64,000 bases of DNA from Streptomyces resistomycificus (GTDB lineage: Bacteria > Actinomycetota > Actinomycetes > Streptomycetales > Streptomycetaceae), in assembly GCF_001514265.1 (NCBI RefSeq), contig NZ_KQ948992.1, positions 488,696 to 552,695 of the forward strand, read 5' to 3'. The notes beneath the pieces are model-generated. The model was not told the origin of the DNA and ran no database searches. It saw only the letters and a list, made by a program, of their open reading frames with translations. This document shows, one piece after another, positions 31,969 to 40,025 of this stretch; position 1 is the stretch's first letter, and the number at the start of each line of letters is the position of its first letter. The translations under genes were made by a program, and so were the position numbers.

Positions 31969-34095
31969 CTACTCGGCGGCGGAAGCGGAACCGTCCGCGT
32001 CGCGGTTGGCGAGCGCGCGGGCCACGTCGTCGCGGCGCACGACCATGACCCCGTGCGACTTCTTCGGCTCCTCGCCGTGCTCCTCGAGCAGGCGCTTGAG
32101 GCGGCCGTTGTTCCACTCGCGGTAGACAGCCGTGTCCAGGGCGTGGAGCCGCTTGAGGACCTCATCGGTGCGCAGCCGCGCGGTGTCGCCGATGACGGCG
32201 GCCACGTCGGCGAGTGGGTCACGCTCCTCGCCCCGGTCGACAGCGCGCAGGGTCGTGGCGCCGTCGCGCAAGGCCTTGGCCCTCTCCGCGATCTCGGCGG
32301 CCGGCTCGTCGTCGATGAAGTGGGTGCGGACCGTGATGGACGACTGTCCCTTTGCCATCACGATGCCGTCGGAGGCTACGACCAGGGTTCCCTTGTCCAG
32401 GCCTTGCCGAAGCAGGTGCGGGGCCGCGCCGTCGTCGACGGCCTTGTCGCCGAGGGCCATGCGGGACTGGGACTCGGTGCCCAGCACGAGGGAGGCGCGG
32501 GTGTGGGCGCCCTCGCGGACCAGCTTAGGAAGGTTCTGGTCGGTGGGGTCCTGGGTGCCCTGCCACATCAGGACGTCGACCGCACGGCCCTGGTTATGGA
32601 TCTTACGGACAGCCATGAAGTACCGGGACGTTGCCTTGGAGCCGCCGTAGGGCCGCTTTTCGTCGTCCACGGCCGGGCACATGAACGCCACCTGCGCCTC
32701 ATCCACCAGCACGATCAGCGGCGGGAAGACCGCGTTCGGGTCGACTAGGCGCGCCTCTGTGCGGCGGTTCATCTCGGCAACTGCGGCTTCGACCATCTCG
32801 GTGACCTGGATGACGTGTTCGTCGGTCGGTCCCTGGATCAGGACGTCGGCGATGCCGTCAAACATGGCCCAGTCTCCGACGCCCTTGAGGTCGCCCAGCC
32901 AGAACTGAACGGAGCGGTCCAGGGCCAGCCACAGGGCCAGGGCGCGCAGGGAGGCGGTCTTGCCCTGGTTCGAGCGGCCCGTGATGAGCAGGTGCCGCTG
33001 ATACACGCTCAGCTCAGCCGAGTCTCCGCGCAGGTCCTGGCCCCACGGGGCCTTACCCGTCTTGTAGTTCGCGGTCATCGTCTCGTCCGTGACCAGCGGA
33101 GACGGGCCGATCGGCTCGTCCAGCGCCCCGGAATCGGCGATCCACAGCCGCACCGTGCGGGCGGCGGGCGGGATGGTGATGAACACTTCGTGCTCGTGCC
33201 GGGTGAGGTTCTCGGCGAGCTTGCGCCGCTTGCTCTGCACCTCGTTCGTCGACACCCCGGACGGCAGGGTGACGTCGACCTCCACGCCGCATCCGGCGAT
33301 GGTGATCGGCGACAGCATGGAGGCGCCGGCGTCGCCCATCTCCTTGATGGCGTTCTTCAGCGGAGCGATGCCGAGGTCCCGCAGGGCCTTGACCACGATG
33401 GACGGCGTGATCGGCTCACCCTCGCCCGACCGGATGTTGGCGGGCAGCGCCCACTGGGGTGCGGCGTGCTGGTGCCGGCCAACGCCCCACAGGGCGAGCA
33501 GGGCGAGGAACGGGCCGATGGTGAGCGCCGGTCCCCAGACGACTTGCACGATCCGCATCAGCAGGGCGATGAAGTCGATGGTGGCCGACAGCGGAGTGAT
33601 GACGTCCTTGACGTCGCCGTTGTTGATGGCCATGACGATCCCGAGGGCGACCAGGACACCGATGCTCATGCCGGCGCCGACGGCCACGCCCTTGGCAGCC
33701 TCTACCGGGGAGTGGAGCAGGTCCATGCGGCGGTGGTGGCGGGCGGCGCGGAAACGCTGCAACCGCTCCTCCCACTCTTCTGCCGCTTCCAGATTCCCCG
33801 CGGCTTCCGCCGCACGGATCATCCGCTCGTAGCGGGCACCGGTCCGGCCGTCCCAGGTGCGACGGGCCACTATCCGCCCGCCGTTGAGGGTGTAGAGGCT
33901 GTGCCGGGCTACCGCGCGGACAGTGGTCTTGGTCGTCTCGTGGGTGACGGCGCTCTTGACCGCGCGTCCGGAGCGGACCCACAGGGGTACGGGCGGCGCC
34001 GGCGGGGCGTCGGGCACGACGGTGAGCACCGTGGGTGCCGTGTCGTTGGTCGGGGGGTCGGTGGGCTTGTGGAGGTGAACGACGTTCTCAGACAT
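31969..34095 (-). CDS. traB: TraB/FtsK-like conjugal DNA translocase
   Basis: A 708-aa membrane ATPase. A charged N-terminal region (about 80-140) precedes helices near 155-176 and 187-226. The Walker A is GRSNQGKTAS (about 388-397) and the Walker B LIVLVDEAQVAF (about 474-485). The C-terminal 70 residues resemble a winged helix (LRTDEVLKRLHALDTAVYRE), which reads DNA repeats in TraB proteins. It moves double-stranded DNA through the septum between hyphae. ATG 34095 begins MSENVVHLHK. The adjacent repeat cluster is its likely binding site. Confidence 0.88.
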   Translation of the reverse strand: MSENVVHLHKPTDPPTNDTAPTVLTVVPDAPPAPPVPLWVRSGRAVKSAVTHETTKTTVRAVARHSLYTLNGGRIVARRTWDGRTGARYERMIRAAEAAGNLEAAEEWEERLQRFRAARHHRRMDLLHSPVEAAKGVAVGAGMSIGVLVALGIVMAINNGDVKDVITPLSATIDFIALLMRIVQVVWGPALTIGPFLALLALWGVGRHQHAAPQWALPANIRSGEGEPITPSIVVKALRDLGIAPLKNAIKEMGDAGASMLSPITIAGCGVEVDVTLPSGVSTNEVQSKRRKLAENLTRHEHEVFITIPPAARTVRLWIADSGALDEPIGPSPLVTDETMTANYKTGKAPWGQDLRGDSAELSVYQRHLLITGRSNQGKTASLRALALWLALDRSVQFWLGDLKGVGDWAMFDGIADVLIQGPTDEHVIQVTEMVEAAVAEMNRRTEARLVDPNAVFPPLIVLVDEAQVAFMCPAVDDEKRPYGGSKATSRYFMAVRKIHNQGRAVDVLMWQGTQDPTDQNLPKLVREGAHTRASLVLGTESQSRMALGDKAVDDGAAPHLLRQGLDKGTLVVASDGIVMAKGQSSITVRTHFIDDEPAAEIAERAKALRDGATTLRAVDRGEERDPLADVAAVIGDTARLRTDEVLKRLHALDTAVYREWNNGRLKRLLEEHGEEPKKSHGVMVVRRDDVARALANRDADGSASAAE

Positions 34096-34201
34096 GCTGG
34101 AACTGCTCCTGACTGCCCCTTCGCGGGGCGGGAGTGAGGGAGTGCCGGGGTGGTCGGGTCCGTGGAAAGAGCGGGCCACCCCGGCGTAAGGGGGCGGGCG
34201 G

Positions 34202-34519
34202 TCAGAACCAGCCGGACGACTTCTTCTTGGCCCTGGCGCGGGCGGCCTCGGTGATGAGGCGCTGACGCTCGCCGTGCAGCGCGGTCAGCTCGGCGTTCAG
34301 CCGCGTCTCGGCGGCCGTGCCGGTGGTGTCCATGCGCTGCTCGGAGCGGGCGGCGCTGCGGCCCCGGGTGACTTGGTAGGCGCCGCCGGCCAGGGCCCGG
34401 GCCATGGCCCTGCGCTCGCTGCCGTTCAGCGGCCACCACTCGCCCCGCCGGACCGCTTCCAGCTTCTTGGTGGCCTTTTCGATCTCGCGGTCCAGGCGGC
34501 GGATTTCAGAGTTGCCCAT
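34202..34519 (-). CDS. small charged helical protein
   Basis: A 105-aa protein, highly charged and helical, with likely coiled coil at both ends (IRRLDREIEKATKKLEAVRR and LNAELTALHGERQRLITEAA). AAGGGA precedes the ATG, which overlaps the stop of the RRQRL-type gene by one base. It is part of the spd-type operon. Function unknown. Confidence 0.62.
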   Translation of the reverse strand: MGNSEIRRLDREIEKATKKLEAVRRGEWWPLNGSERRAMARALAGGAYQVTRGRSAARSEQRMDTTGTAAETRLNAELTALHGERQRLITEAARARAKKKSSGWF

Positions 34520-34884
34520 CAGGTGGTCCCTTCGGACCCGTGCGGGTCGGGGTAGGCGCAGGGCACGCAAGCGCCCAGCGAGGTGGGGATGACGTATCCG
34601 GCATCGCGTCCGCACGCGGGGCAGATGCGGCGGGCTCGGTTCGCTGCGGCGAGCGCCGCCCACCGGCCCGGTGTCATCGGCCGGACCGGCACGGCGAGGT
34701 CGATGCGGTAGAGGTAGGCGACCAGCGGCGGGCGGCGCCGCCGGGGGCGTTCGAGCTGCGCGGCCACGCACTGCCCGCCGGGACGCAGCCCGCGCGCCCG
34801 CAGTTGGCGGCGGGTGGCGTAGCCGTCCGGCGCGAGGCGCCACCGGAACACGGGCAGCGTCCCCATCAGGCGACGCGCTTCCAT
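34519..34884 (-). CDS. RRQRL-motif zinc-binding protein
   Basis: A 121-aa basic protein with the motif YATRRQLRARGLRPGGQ (about 22-38) and a zinc ribbon of CPACG (about 88-92) and CVPC (about 106-109). It matches my memory of the RRQRL-motif family that is common in Streptomyces elements. It overlaps spdB by 19 bp and ends on the next gene's ATG. Function unknown; nucleic-acid binding is plausible. Confidence 0.72.
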   Translation of the reverse strand: MEARRLMGTLPVFRWRLAPDGYATRRQLRARGLRPGGQCVAAQLERPRRRRPPLVAYLYRIDLAVPVRPMTPGRWAALAAANRARRICPACGRDAGYVIPTSLGACVPCAYPDPHGSEGTT

Positions 34885-35726
34885 GCCGCCCTCAGGCGAA
34901 CCTCGGAGGCGGAATGGCCGGCCGCGCGGAAGCGGATAGCCATCTCTCGGTAGGACAGAGCCGGTGTCTCGCTGTGGCGGATCTCGTCGACCAGCGCGTC
35001 CAGCGCGTCATCTGTGAGCGCCGGTGCCGACTCGAGCGAGAAGCCGGTAACCGGCGCGGTGGGGCCCCAGACCGGGAGTTCCCAGCGGGGCGTGACGCCG
35101 GGTGTGACGCGGCTCGTCACGCTGGTCAGCGCCCTGCCGGTGTCCTCGCCCTGCCGTGCCGTCTCCAGCGTCGACCACGCCCCCGCGAGGGTGGCGGCGG
35201 TCTTGGCCTGGACGCGTGCGACGCGGGCACCGGCCGCCGTGACGGCGGCAAGCCGGGTCTCCTCGGTGGCGGCCTCGGAGCGCAGCCGGGCCCGTGCCAC
35301 GGCCGCTTCGTCGCGGGCCTCCTGCTGAATGCCCCGGATCGCGTCCAGCGCTACCGGGGTGAGTGCCGTCTGCTCCCACAGCCCGTGGACCAGCCACAGG
35401 GCTTTGGCCGCGACCGGCAGCCACGCCACGGCCAGCCACGCCCCGGCGGAGTGTTCGGCGGTGAGGGCGTGAGCCACCAAAACGCCGGTGGCGACCAGGC
35501 CGAAGAACCATCCGACGCCGGTCACGACGCGGTTGTGGTCGCCCTGTGCGGCCAGCCGGCGTTCGTAGGCGAGGGTGGCCAACCATCCCCCGTCGATGCC
35601 CAGACCGACGACCACAGCGACGGGCCACGGCATGGCCGTGCCGAGCCACATCACGACCACGGCCAGGGTCAGCACCATGGACACCGCCGTCATCGCCACG
35701 GCGGGGAGAACGGTCTTGGCGCTCAT
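34866..35726 (-). CDS. SpdB-like membrane spread protein
   Basis: A 286-aa protein. Four N-terminal helices lie at about 6-29, 33-53, 71-90 and 95-115. A long charged helix follows (about 125-185), then a C-terminal winged-helix-like domain (LSYREMAIRFRAAGHSASEV). This architecture matches the SpdB proteins that aid plasmid spread within the mycelium. It starts with ATG in an ATGA overlap with the next gene's stop. Confidence 0.75.
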   Translation of the reverse strand: MSAKTVLPAVAMTAVSMVLTLAVVVMWLGTAMPWPVAVVVGLGIDGGWLATLAYERRLAAQGDHNRVVTGVGWFFGLVATGVLVAHALTAEHSAGAWLAVAWLPVAAKALWLVHGLWEQTALTPVALDAIRGIQQEARDEAAVARARLRSEAATEETRLAAVTAAGARVARVQAKTAATLAGAWSTLETARQGEDTGRALTSVTSRVTPGVTPRWELPVWGPTAPVTGFSLESAPALTDDALDALVDEIRHSETPALSYREMAIRFRAAGHSASEVRLRAAWKRVA

Positions 35727-35989
35727 GCCGTACCACCAGAGGTGGTGACCGCCTCCTGATTGGTCAGGGTGCGGCGGGCGGCCAGCAGGCGCCGCCGTGC
35801 GCGGCGGATGCGCTGGGTGTCCAGCTCGTTGGGGGTGCGGTCCAGGGTGATGATCTGCGCGTCCAACAGGTCGACACCCGCGAGGATCACGGGCATCTCC
35901 TGCTCGATCGCGTCCAGTTCCGCGTTGGTCGGCTCCATGAAGTCGGCGAACGCGGTAACAGCTTCCTGAACAGTGACGATGTGCCTCAT
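35723..35989 (-). CDS. DUF6284-like small protein
   Basis: An 88-aa helical protein beginning MRHIVTVQEAVTAFADFMEP and ending in a basic stretch (RRARRRLLAARRTLTNQ). It resembles the DUF6284 family of mobile elements, as I recall. It is coupled to spdB by a 4-nt overlap. Function unknown. Confidence 0.65.
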   Translation of the reverse strand: MRHIVTVQEAVTAFADFMEPTNAELDAIEQEMPVILAGVDLLDAQIITLDRTPNELDTQRIRRARRRLLAARRTLTNQEAVTTSGGTA

Positions 35990-36026
35990 TGGGTCGTGTG
36001 TCCTCTCAAGGGGAACGGCCCGAACA

Positions 36027-36056
36027 GCGCCCCCGGAGTAGCCGCTCCGGGGGCGC
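36027..36056. other. 12-bp intergenic hairpin
   Basis: GCGCCCCCGGAG pairs perfectly with 36045-36056 around a 6-nt loop, in the 200-bp gap before the DUF6284-like gene. It is one of four strong hairpins that separate tiny genes in this operon. Confidence 0.75.
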
Positions 36057-36189
36057 GCGCCGTTGGGGGTGGATGCCGCACGGGGTGCGGCGCAGCCGCA
36101 GAGGGCGGCTGGAGTGCCCCGGGCCGCAGTCGATGCGGCACCCTCGCGGCATGGATGCCGGGGCGATGGTGCTGGGGGGGGTCGGCCTG

Positions 36190-36360
36190 TTACTTGAGGC
36201 TGTAGGAGACGCCGCCCTCGCGGTCCATCTGGTCCATGACCTTGTTGATCTGCTCGTGGTAGTGCTGGTGGCGCGGGTCGTCGGCCGGGGTGTCGGCGGC
36301 GAGGCGGGCCGTCTCGGAGATGTAGTGGCGCATGTCGTCGGCGCTGGGGTGGCTGGACAT
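36190..36360 (-). CDS. 56-aa small protein
   Basis: MSSHPSADDMRHYISETARL followed by a His/Asp-rich middle and ending GGVSYSLK. GAGGAGAG lies 8 nt upstream of ATG 36360. It is acidic and has no membrane segment or known domain. It is preceded and followed by hairpin spacers in the tiny-gene chain of ICE-2. Confidence 0.6.
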   Translation of the reverse strand: MSSHPSADDMRHYISETARLAADTPADDPRHQHYHEQINKVMDQMDREGGVSYSLK

Positions 36361-36414
36361 GAACTCTCCTCAAGTCGGTGTCGGTCGGGTCCGGTCTGTG
36401 CCGGCTCCCCTCGA

Positions 36415-36439
36415 CCCCGCCCGTGCGGGACGGGCGGGG
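36415..36439. other. 10-bp intergenic hairpin with GGGGAGCCGG leader motif
   Basis: CCCCGCCCGT pairs perfectly with 36430-36439 around GCGGG. It is followed (minus-strand sense) by the GGGGAGCCGGCACAGACC motif at 36393-36410, which recurs beside the hairpins at 36685 and 37143. Confidence 0.78.
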
Positions 36440-36449
36440 CGGGCAGCCG

Positions 36450-36626
36450 TCAGAACGTCTGGCTGATACCGCCGGTGAGGCCGCCCGAGATGATCCGTGA
36501 GCCCTCGCCGGTCTGGACGACCGTGTGGGTCGTGCTGCTGGAAGCGGGCTCGGTCGTGATCGTGTTGCCCGTCCCGCCGTCCTGGACGATGACGACACTG
36601 TTGTTGTTCTCGTCGTGCTTGCTCAT
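36450..36626 (-). CDS. 58-aa Thr/Ser/Gly-rich protein
   Basis: MSKHDENNNSVVIVQDGGTG followed by a Thr/Ser-rich repeat-like segment and TGGISQTF at the end. A strong AAGGGAG precedes it. No Cys, no membrane helix; it may form a beta hairpin. Function unknown. Confidence 0.6.
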   Translation of the reverse strand: MSKHDENNNSVVIVQDGGTGNTITTEPASSSTTHTVVQTGEGSRIISGGLTGGISQTF

Positions 36627-36684
36627 GCGGGTGGCTCCCTTGGCTGCGTGGTGGTGTCGGGCCGGTCTGTCCGGCTCCCCTTGC

Positions 36685-36704
36685 CGCAGGCCCGGGGGCC
36701 TGCG
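36685..36704. other. 9-bp intergenic hairpin with GGGGAGCCGG leader motif
   Basis: CGCAGGCCC pairs perfectly with 36696-36704. The motif GGGGAGCCGGACAGACC follows at 36664-36680 on the minus strand. Same design as the neighbouring spacers. Confidence 0.78.
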
Positions 36705-36717
36705 ACGCGGGCAGTCG

Positions 36718-37101
36718 TCAGCGCTGGACGACGTCCCTGGCCATGTCCCGGTGGCGGATGGTGACGCGGTGGCCGGCCGAGCTGAGCCGGTCGGCGAGGG
36801 CGCGGGCGAAGGTCGGGGCGCGGTGACGGCCGCCGGCGCATCCGTCGGCGACCGTGACGGTTCCGGCGCTGGGACCGGCAGCGAACGCGGCAACCGCCGT
36901 CGCGGTCGCCTCCACCAGGGCGGCGATACCGGGGGTGTTCAGCACCGCCGTGCGCACCGGCTCGTCATCGGCGGTCATGTAGCGCAGCTCCGGCGACACG
37001 TGCGGGTCGCGGAAGTGGTGACGCAGGTCGATGGTCAGATGCGCGGCGGGCGGCGCGTCGTGCAGGTAGCCGAACGAAACGATCTCAACAGTCGTGGTCA
37101 T
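36718..37101 (-). CDS. stand-alone RapZ C-terminal-domain protein
   Basis: A 127-aa protein matching only the C-terminal domain of RapZ (RNase adapter/YvcJ family). VEIVSFGYLHDAPPAAHLTI and DLRHHFRDPHV are at the N-terminus and VADGCAGGRHRAPTFARALA is the phosphate-binding-like loop (about 84-103). The kinase-like N-terminal half of RapZ is absent. In RapZ this domain binds RNA and metabolites, so an RNA-related role in the element is possible. It heads the tiny-gene operon. Confidence 0.78.
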   Translation of the reverse strand: MTTTVEIVSFGYLHDAPPAAHLTIDLRHHFRDPHVSPELRYMTADDEPVRTAVLNTPGIAALVEATATAVAAFAAGPSAGTVTVADGCAGGRHRAPTFARALADRLSSAGHRVTIRHRDMARDVVQR

Positions 37102-37142
37102 GCGAACTCCCAGGAGATGAAGGGGTGTTCCGGCTCCCCCCG

Positions 37143-37177
37143 CCTCGCCCGTACGGCCAACGGCCGGACGGGCGAGG
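37143..37177. other. extended hairpin upstream of the RapZ-domain gene
   Basis: CCTCGCCCGT pairs perfectly with ACGGGCGAGG (37168-37177), and an inner CGGCC/GGCCG pair extends the stem. The GGGGAGCCGGAACA form of the recurring leader motif lies at 37125-37140. Confidence 0.75.
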
Positions 37178-37409
37178 GAGGCAACCGGCCCGCAGTTCTT
37201 GAGCTGCGGAAAGGCCGGAGTGCGCTGCGCTCGCACGTGGGGACAGAACCCACGCACGCCGCCCTCTTGCTTGCAGAGGTGGGGCGGTCTACCTCAGGCA
37301 CGCTGTTGAGCTGTCAAGGAACTTCCGGCAGGGGGTCCGCCCCGAGAGGCGAGCTATCCCGAACCGGTGCGGCCTGGAAGCAGCCCAAAGAGGGCCCTTT
37401 CCGTCCGCT

Positions 37410-37476
37410 GTCCTAGGACTGCGGCGCCTGAGATGACAGTGCCACGCTGTCCTAGGACTGTCAACAGTCCTAGGAC
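37410..37476. promoter_or_regulatory. GTCCTAGGAC operator array
   Basis: The perfect palindrome GTCCTAGGAC occurs at 37410-37419, 37449-37458 and 37467-37476. The last two form a larger palindrome (37449-37476) with only the central two bases asymmetric. They lie 36-102 bp before the GntR gene and face the divergent tiny-gene operon, so GntR autoregulation and control of that operon are likely. Confidence 0.75.
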
Positions 37477-37511
37477 TATGGTTCACTGGTTTGCGTCGAG
37501 AGGAGTTCTGC

Positions 37512-38306
37512 GTGGCACCGAAATGGCGCGAGCTGGCGGACAGGTTCGCGGAGCAGATCAAAGGCGGTCAGTTGGCACCGGGCACCCAGTTGCCCCAGAT
37601 CAGAGAGCTGGTCGAGGCGGGGGAAGGCTCAAAGGAGACAGTCCACAAGGCCTACAAGGCCTTGGAAGCTGAAGGCCTTGTGACCTCGACGCGCGGACAT
37701 GGCACCGTCGTGCGTCCGCGCGCTGCGCTCAAGCGGCTGGGTATCGCCCGGTACGACAAGGCGAAGTGGCGCGACGGTGACGAAGTCGCGTTCATCGCTG
37801 ACCGCGTCGCATCAGGGCGCGCGTACAAGCGCAACGAGCAGACGCAGACCGTGAGCCGTGTCGAAGCGGACAGCGTCGTAGCGGAGGGGCTAAGTGTCCC
37901 GGTCGGCTCCGAGGTGTACGCACGCGCCCGACTCGTGAAGGAAGGAGTGCAGCCGACTCACTCCCTGACTAGCTACTACAGGCCGGAACACGTCGAGGGG
38001 ACACGCATCGTCGACCCCACCCCGGGGCCTGCCGGCCGCGGCGGCGGATACCGGGTCCTCTACGACGCCGGATACGAGATCGACCACATGAGGGAGGCTC
38101 TGTTCGCCCGCGTCCCGACTACGGACGAAGTGCAGCTCCTGCAGCTCCCCGCCGGCGAGCCCGTAGTTGAGCTGCACCGGACCACGTACACCGCCGATGG
38201 CACGGTGGTTGAGTTCGCGGTGGGCATTCACTCGGCTTCTCGCTTCGCGTGGGAGTACGACTTCAAGGTTCCCGACTCGGCACGGGACAGGAAGGGGCAG
38301 GAATGA
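37512..38306 (+). CDS. GntR-family regulator (KorSA-type) of ICE-2
   Basis: A 264-aa regulator. The winged helix (about 1-70) includes ADRFAEQIKGGQLAPGTQLP and VHKAYKALEAEGLV. The UTRA-type sensor domain occupies about 90-260. GTG 37512 has GAGGAG upstream. The operator palindromes directly precede it. By analogy with KorSA it would hold the transfer genes off. It overlaps the YdcF gene by ATGA. Confidence 0.82.
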   Translation: MAPKWRELADRFAEQIKGGQLAPGTQLPQIRELVEAGEGSKETVHKAYKALEAEGLVTSTRGHGTVVRPRAALKRLGIARYDKAKWRDGDEVAFIADRVASGRAYKRNEQTQTVSRVEADSVVAEGLSVPVGSEVYARARLVKEGVQPTHSLTSYYRPEHVEGTRIVDPTPGPAGRGGGYRVLYDAGYEIDHMREALFARVPTTDEVQLLQLPAGEPVVELHRTTYTADGTVVEFAVGIHSASRFAWEYDFKVPDSARDRKGQE

Positions 38307-38977
38307 TCTCGGCACAGGAATGGGCGGATGCTCGACTCCTTTGGGACTACCACTTCATGCACCATGACCCACGGCCGTGTTCGGTGGCGGTGGGGCTGGG
38401 CAGTCACGACCTTGGTGTGGCTGACGTGACGGCGGAGCTGTACCACCAGGGCATGGCGCCGGTCATCGTCTTCACGGGGGCCACCAGCCCCACGACTCGG
38501 GCGCGCATGCCGCGCGGTGAGGCTGTGCACTACCGAGAGCGGGCGTTGCAGCTAGGGGTGCCCGATTCCGCAGTACTCCTGGAGCCGTGTGCCACGAACA
38601 CGGGCGAGAACATCGAGTTCACGAAAGCGGTGTTGGCAGAGGCTGACGTCAAGGTCTCGTCCGTCTTGCTCGTGAGCAAGCCGTACGAAGAGCGGCGCTC
38701 GTACGGCATGATGCGGAAGCTCTGGCCCGAGGTCGAAGTGGTGTGCAGGTCCACACAGATGGGCTTGGAGGAGTATGCCGACTCCATCGGGGACGCTCGC
38801 ATGGTGATCGACATGATCGTGGGCGCACTGCAACGAGTGCTCATCTTCCCGAGGTTGGGTTTGGCCATCGAGCAGGACGTGCCAGACACCGTTGCAACCG
38901 CCTTTGAGCGACTATGCGTCGAAGGATTCACTAGCCGACTCATGCCAGCTGACGTTGCTGCCCGCCCGGACACGTGA
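38303..38977 (+). CDS. YdcF/DUF218-family protein
   Basis: A 224-aa protein with VAVGLGSHD, a GMAPVIVFTGATSP strand and the EPCATNTGENIEFTKAVL segment typical of DUF218/YdcF. These proteins bind nucleotide-like or S-adenosylmethionine-like ligands; no reaction is established. No membrane segment, unlike many DUF218 members. It is translationally coupled to the GntR gene, an odd but apparently fixed pair. Confidence 0.8.
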   Translation: MISAQEWADARLLWDYHFMHHDPRPCSVAVGLGSHDLGVADVTAELYHQGMAPVIVFTGATSPTTRARMPRGEAVHYRERALQLGVPDSAVLLEPCATNTGENIEFTKAVLAEADVKVSSVLLVSKPYEERRSYGMMRKLWPEVEVVCRSTQMGLEEYADSIGDARMVIDMIVGALQRVLIFPRLGLAIEQDVPDTVATAFERLCVEGFTSRLMPADVAARPDT

Positions 38978-39177
38978 TGCCAGGGTGGGCAGCAGCCCCC
39001 TGAGCTTCGTTCTGCGCTTCCCTGCCTCATCAAGGCCCGCGCACGGCGCGGGCGCGCGCCGCCTCTACGGCGCGGCCTGCCTCTGTCTTCGCCCCGGCTG
39101 GCCGCGCCAGGCGGCGCGCTGGCGAGCTGCGGGCATGAAGTGGGAGACACCCTCTGTGGCTGGGGCGGTCGGTTCCA

Positions 39178-39322
39178 CGGCTTTAGGCAGCCATTTGGGG
39201 CGAGCCTCGAAGGTCATGGCCCCAACGTCGTGCTTTAACGGGCAGGTCCACAGAGTGCCCGACTCGCCGGAAGCATACGGGGCCATGATCACTAGCCCCA
39301 TGGTAGCTCCCGCCCAAAGCCG
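39178..39322 (-). ncRNA. structured noncoding element, copy B (shared with ICE-1)
   Basis: Read on the minus strand. P1 pairs CGGCTTTGGGC (39312-39322) with 39178-39188. P2 pairs 39292-39303 with 39191-39204 with a 2-nt bulge. P3 pairs TCATGGCCCC (39279-39288) with 39214-39223 over 10 perfect bp. P4 pairs CGGGCA (39256-39261) with 39239-39244. Loop and linker sequences such as GGGCGGGAGCT and TTCGAGGCTCGCCCC are kept from copy A, while P1 and P3 have changed on both sides. It occupies most of the 355-bp gap after the YdcF gene; the remainder shows nothing recognisable. Confidence 0.6.
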
Positions 39323-39333
39323 CTCCACCGACC

Positions 39334-39564
39334 TTATTTAGCAGCACCCTGTGGTGAGTGCCCTTGCTCATGCTCCACTTGCCAGGCGTCCCGTGCGAGT
39401 CTCAGGACGAAGGAACTAGCGCACTGGTGGCCATGGAGGTACATGAAGTATCCAACTCCAACCCACATAACCACGTCCCCGCTGCCGTCGAATGTGTCCG
39501 CACAGAGGAAGCAGACTTGGTCTTGCGCTGGATATAGATCACTCCCAGGGCGCACGACTGACAT
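39334..39564 (-). CDS. small zinc-ribbon-like protein
   Basis: A 76-aa protein starting MSVVRPGSDLYPAQ, with GGGAAGGTGG before the ATG. It has CFLC at 18-21, a WVGVGYFMYLHGHQCA segment with His/Cys, and an acidic C-terminus. It may bind a metal. A longer start at 39630 would overlap vapC. Last cargo gene before structured copy B. Confidence 0.55.
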   Translation of the reverse strand: MSVVRPGSDLYPAQDQVCFLCADTFDGSGDVVMWVGVGYFMYLHGHQCASSFVLRLARDAWQVEHEQGHSPQGAAK

Positions 39565-39599
39565 GTTCCACCTTCCCAGGTCGCCGAATTGGCCTGAGG

Positions 39600-40025
39600 C
39601 TATTGGATCGAATTTCTCGGGACGACCCATTCCATGGACTGGCCGGTGAGCTCTGCGATTCGGTCGAAATCCGAGTCGTAATGGAGCAGGGTCAACTTAT
39701 ATCGAAAAGCGACTGCCGCGATAGTCAGGTCGGGAATCCTGGGGCCGCGGTGAATCGACTTCGCGGCCAGAGAGCGCTGAACGTCTAGCGCCTGGCTCCA
39801 GTCTTCTTCGTTCGCCTCAAGATAAGTAAAGATGGCTGCGCGTGTGGCCCGCAGTTTTTCGTACTCTGCAGGATTCCGCGCAGAATAGAGGGCCTCCAGA
39901 TCCAATGCGGCGCAGGTTGCAACGAGTCCTGCCGCGATAAGGGGGCCTAGTCGCTTCTGAACGGAGTCGTATTTCATGCGATTCATCGCGCTGCTGTCGA
40001 CCAGGTATTGCGGGCTTACTTCCAT
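39600..40025 (-). CDS. vapC: VapC-type PIN-domain toxin
   Basis: A 141-aa PIN-domain ribonuclease. The acidic residues are in YLVDSSAMNR (Asp10), the central EALYSARNPAEYEKL, and RIPDLTIAAVA (about Asp98); HYDSDFDRI follows. These fit the active site of VapC toxins, which cut RNA. It overlaps the antitoxin gene upstream by 10 bp, the usual arrangement. It is less GC-rich than the backbone. Confidence 0.87.
   Translation of the reverse strand: MEVSPQYLVDSSAMNRMKYDSVQKRLGPLIAAGLVATCAALDLEALYSARNPAEYEKLRATRAAIFTYLEANEEDWSQALDVQRSLAAKSIHRGPRIPDLTIAAVAFRYKLTLLHYDSDFDRIAELTGQSMEWVVPRNSIQ

Noticed and set aside
38978..39333. Protein-coding interpretation of the shared structured sequence
   Set aside because: Short frames differ between the two copies and do not preserve protein sequence, whereas base pairing is preserved.
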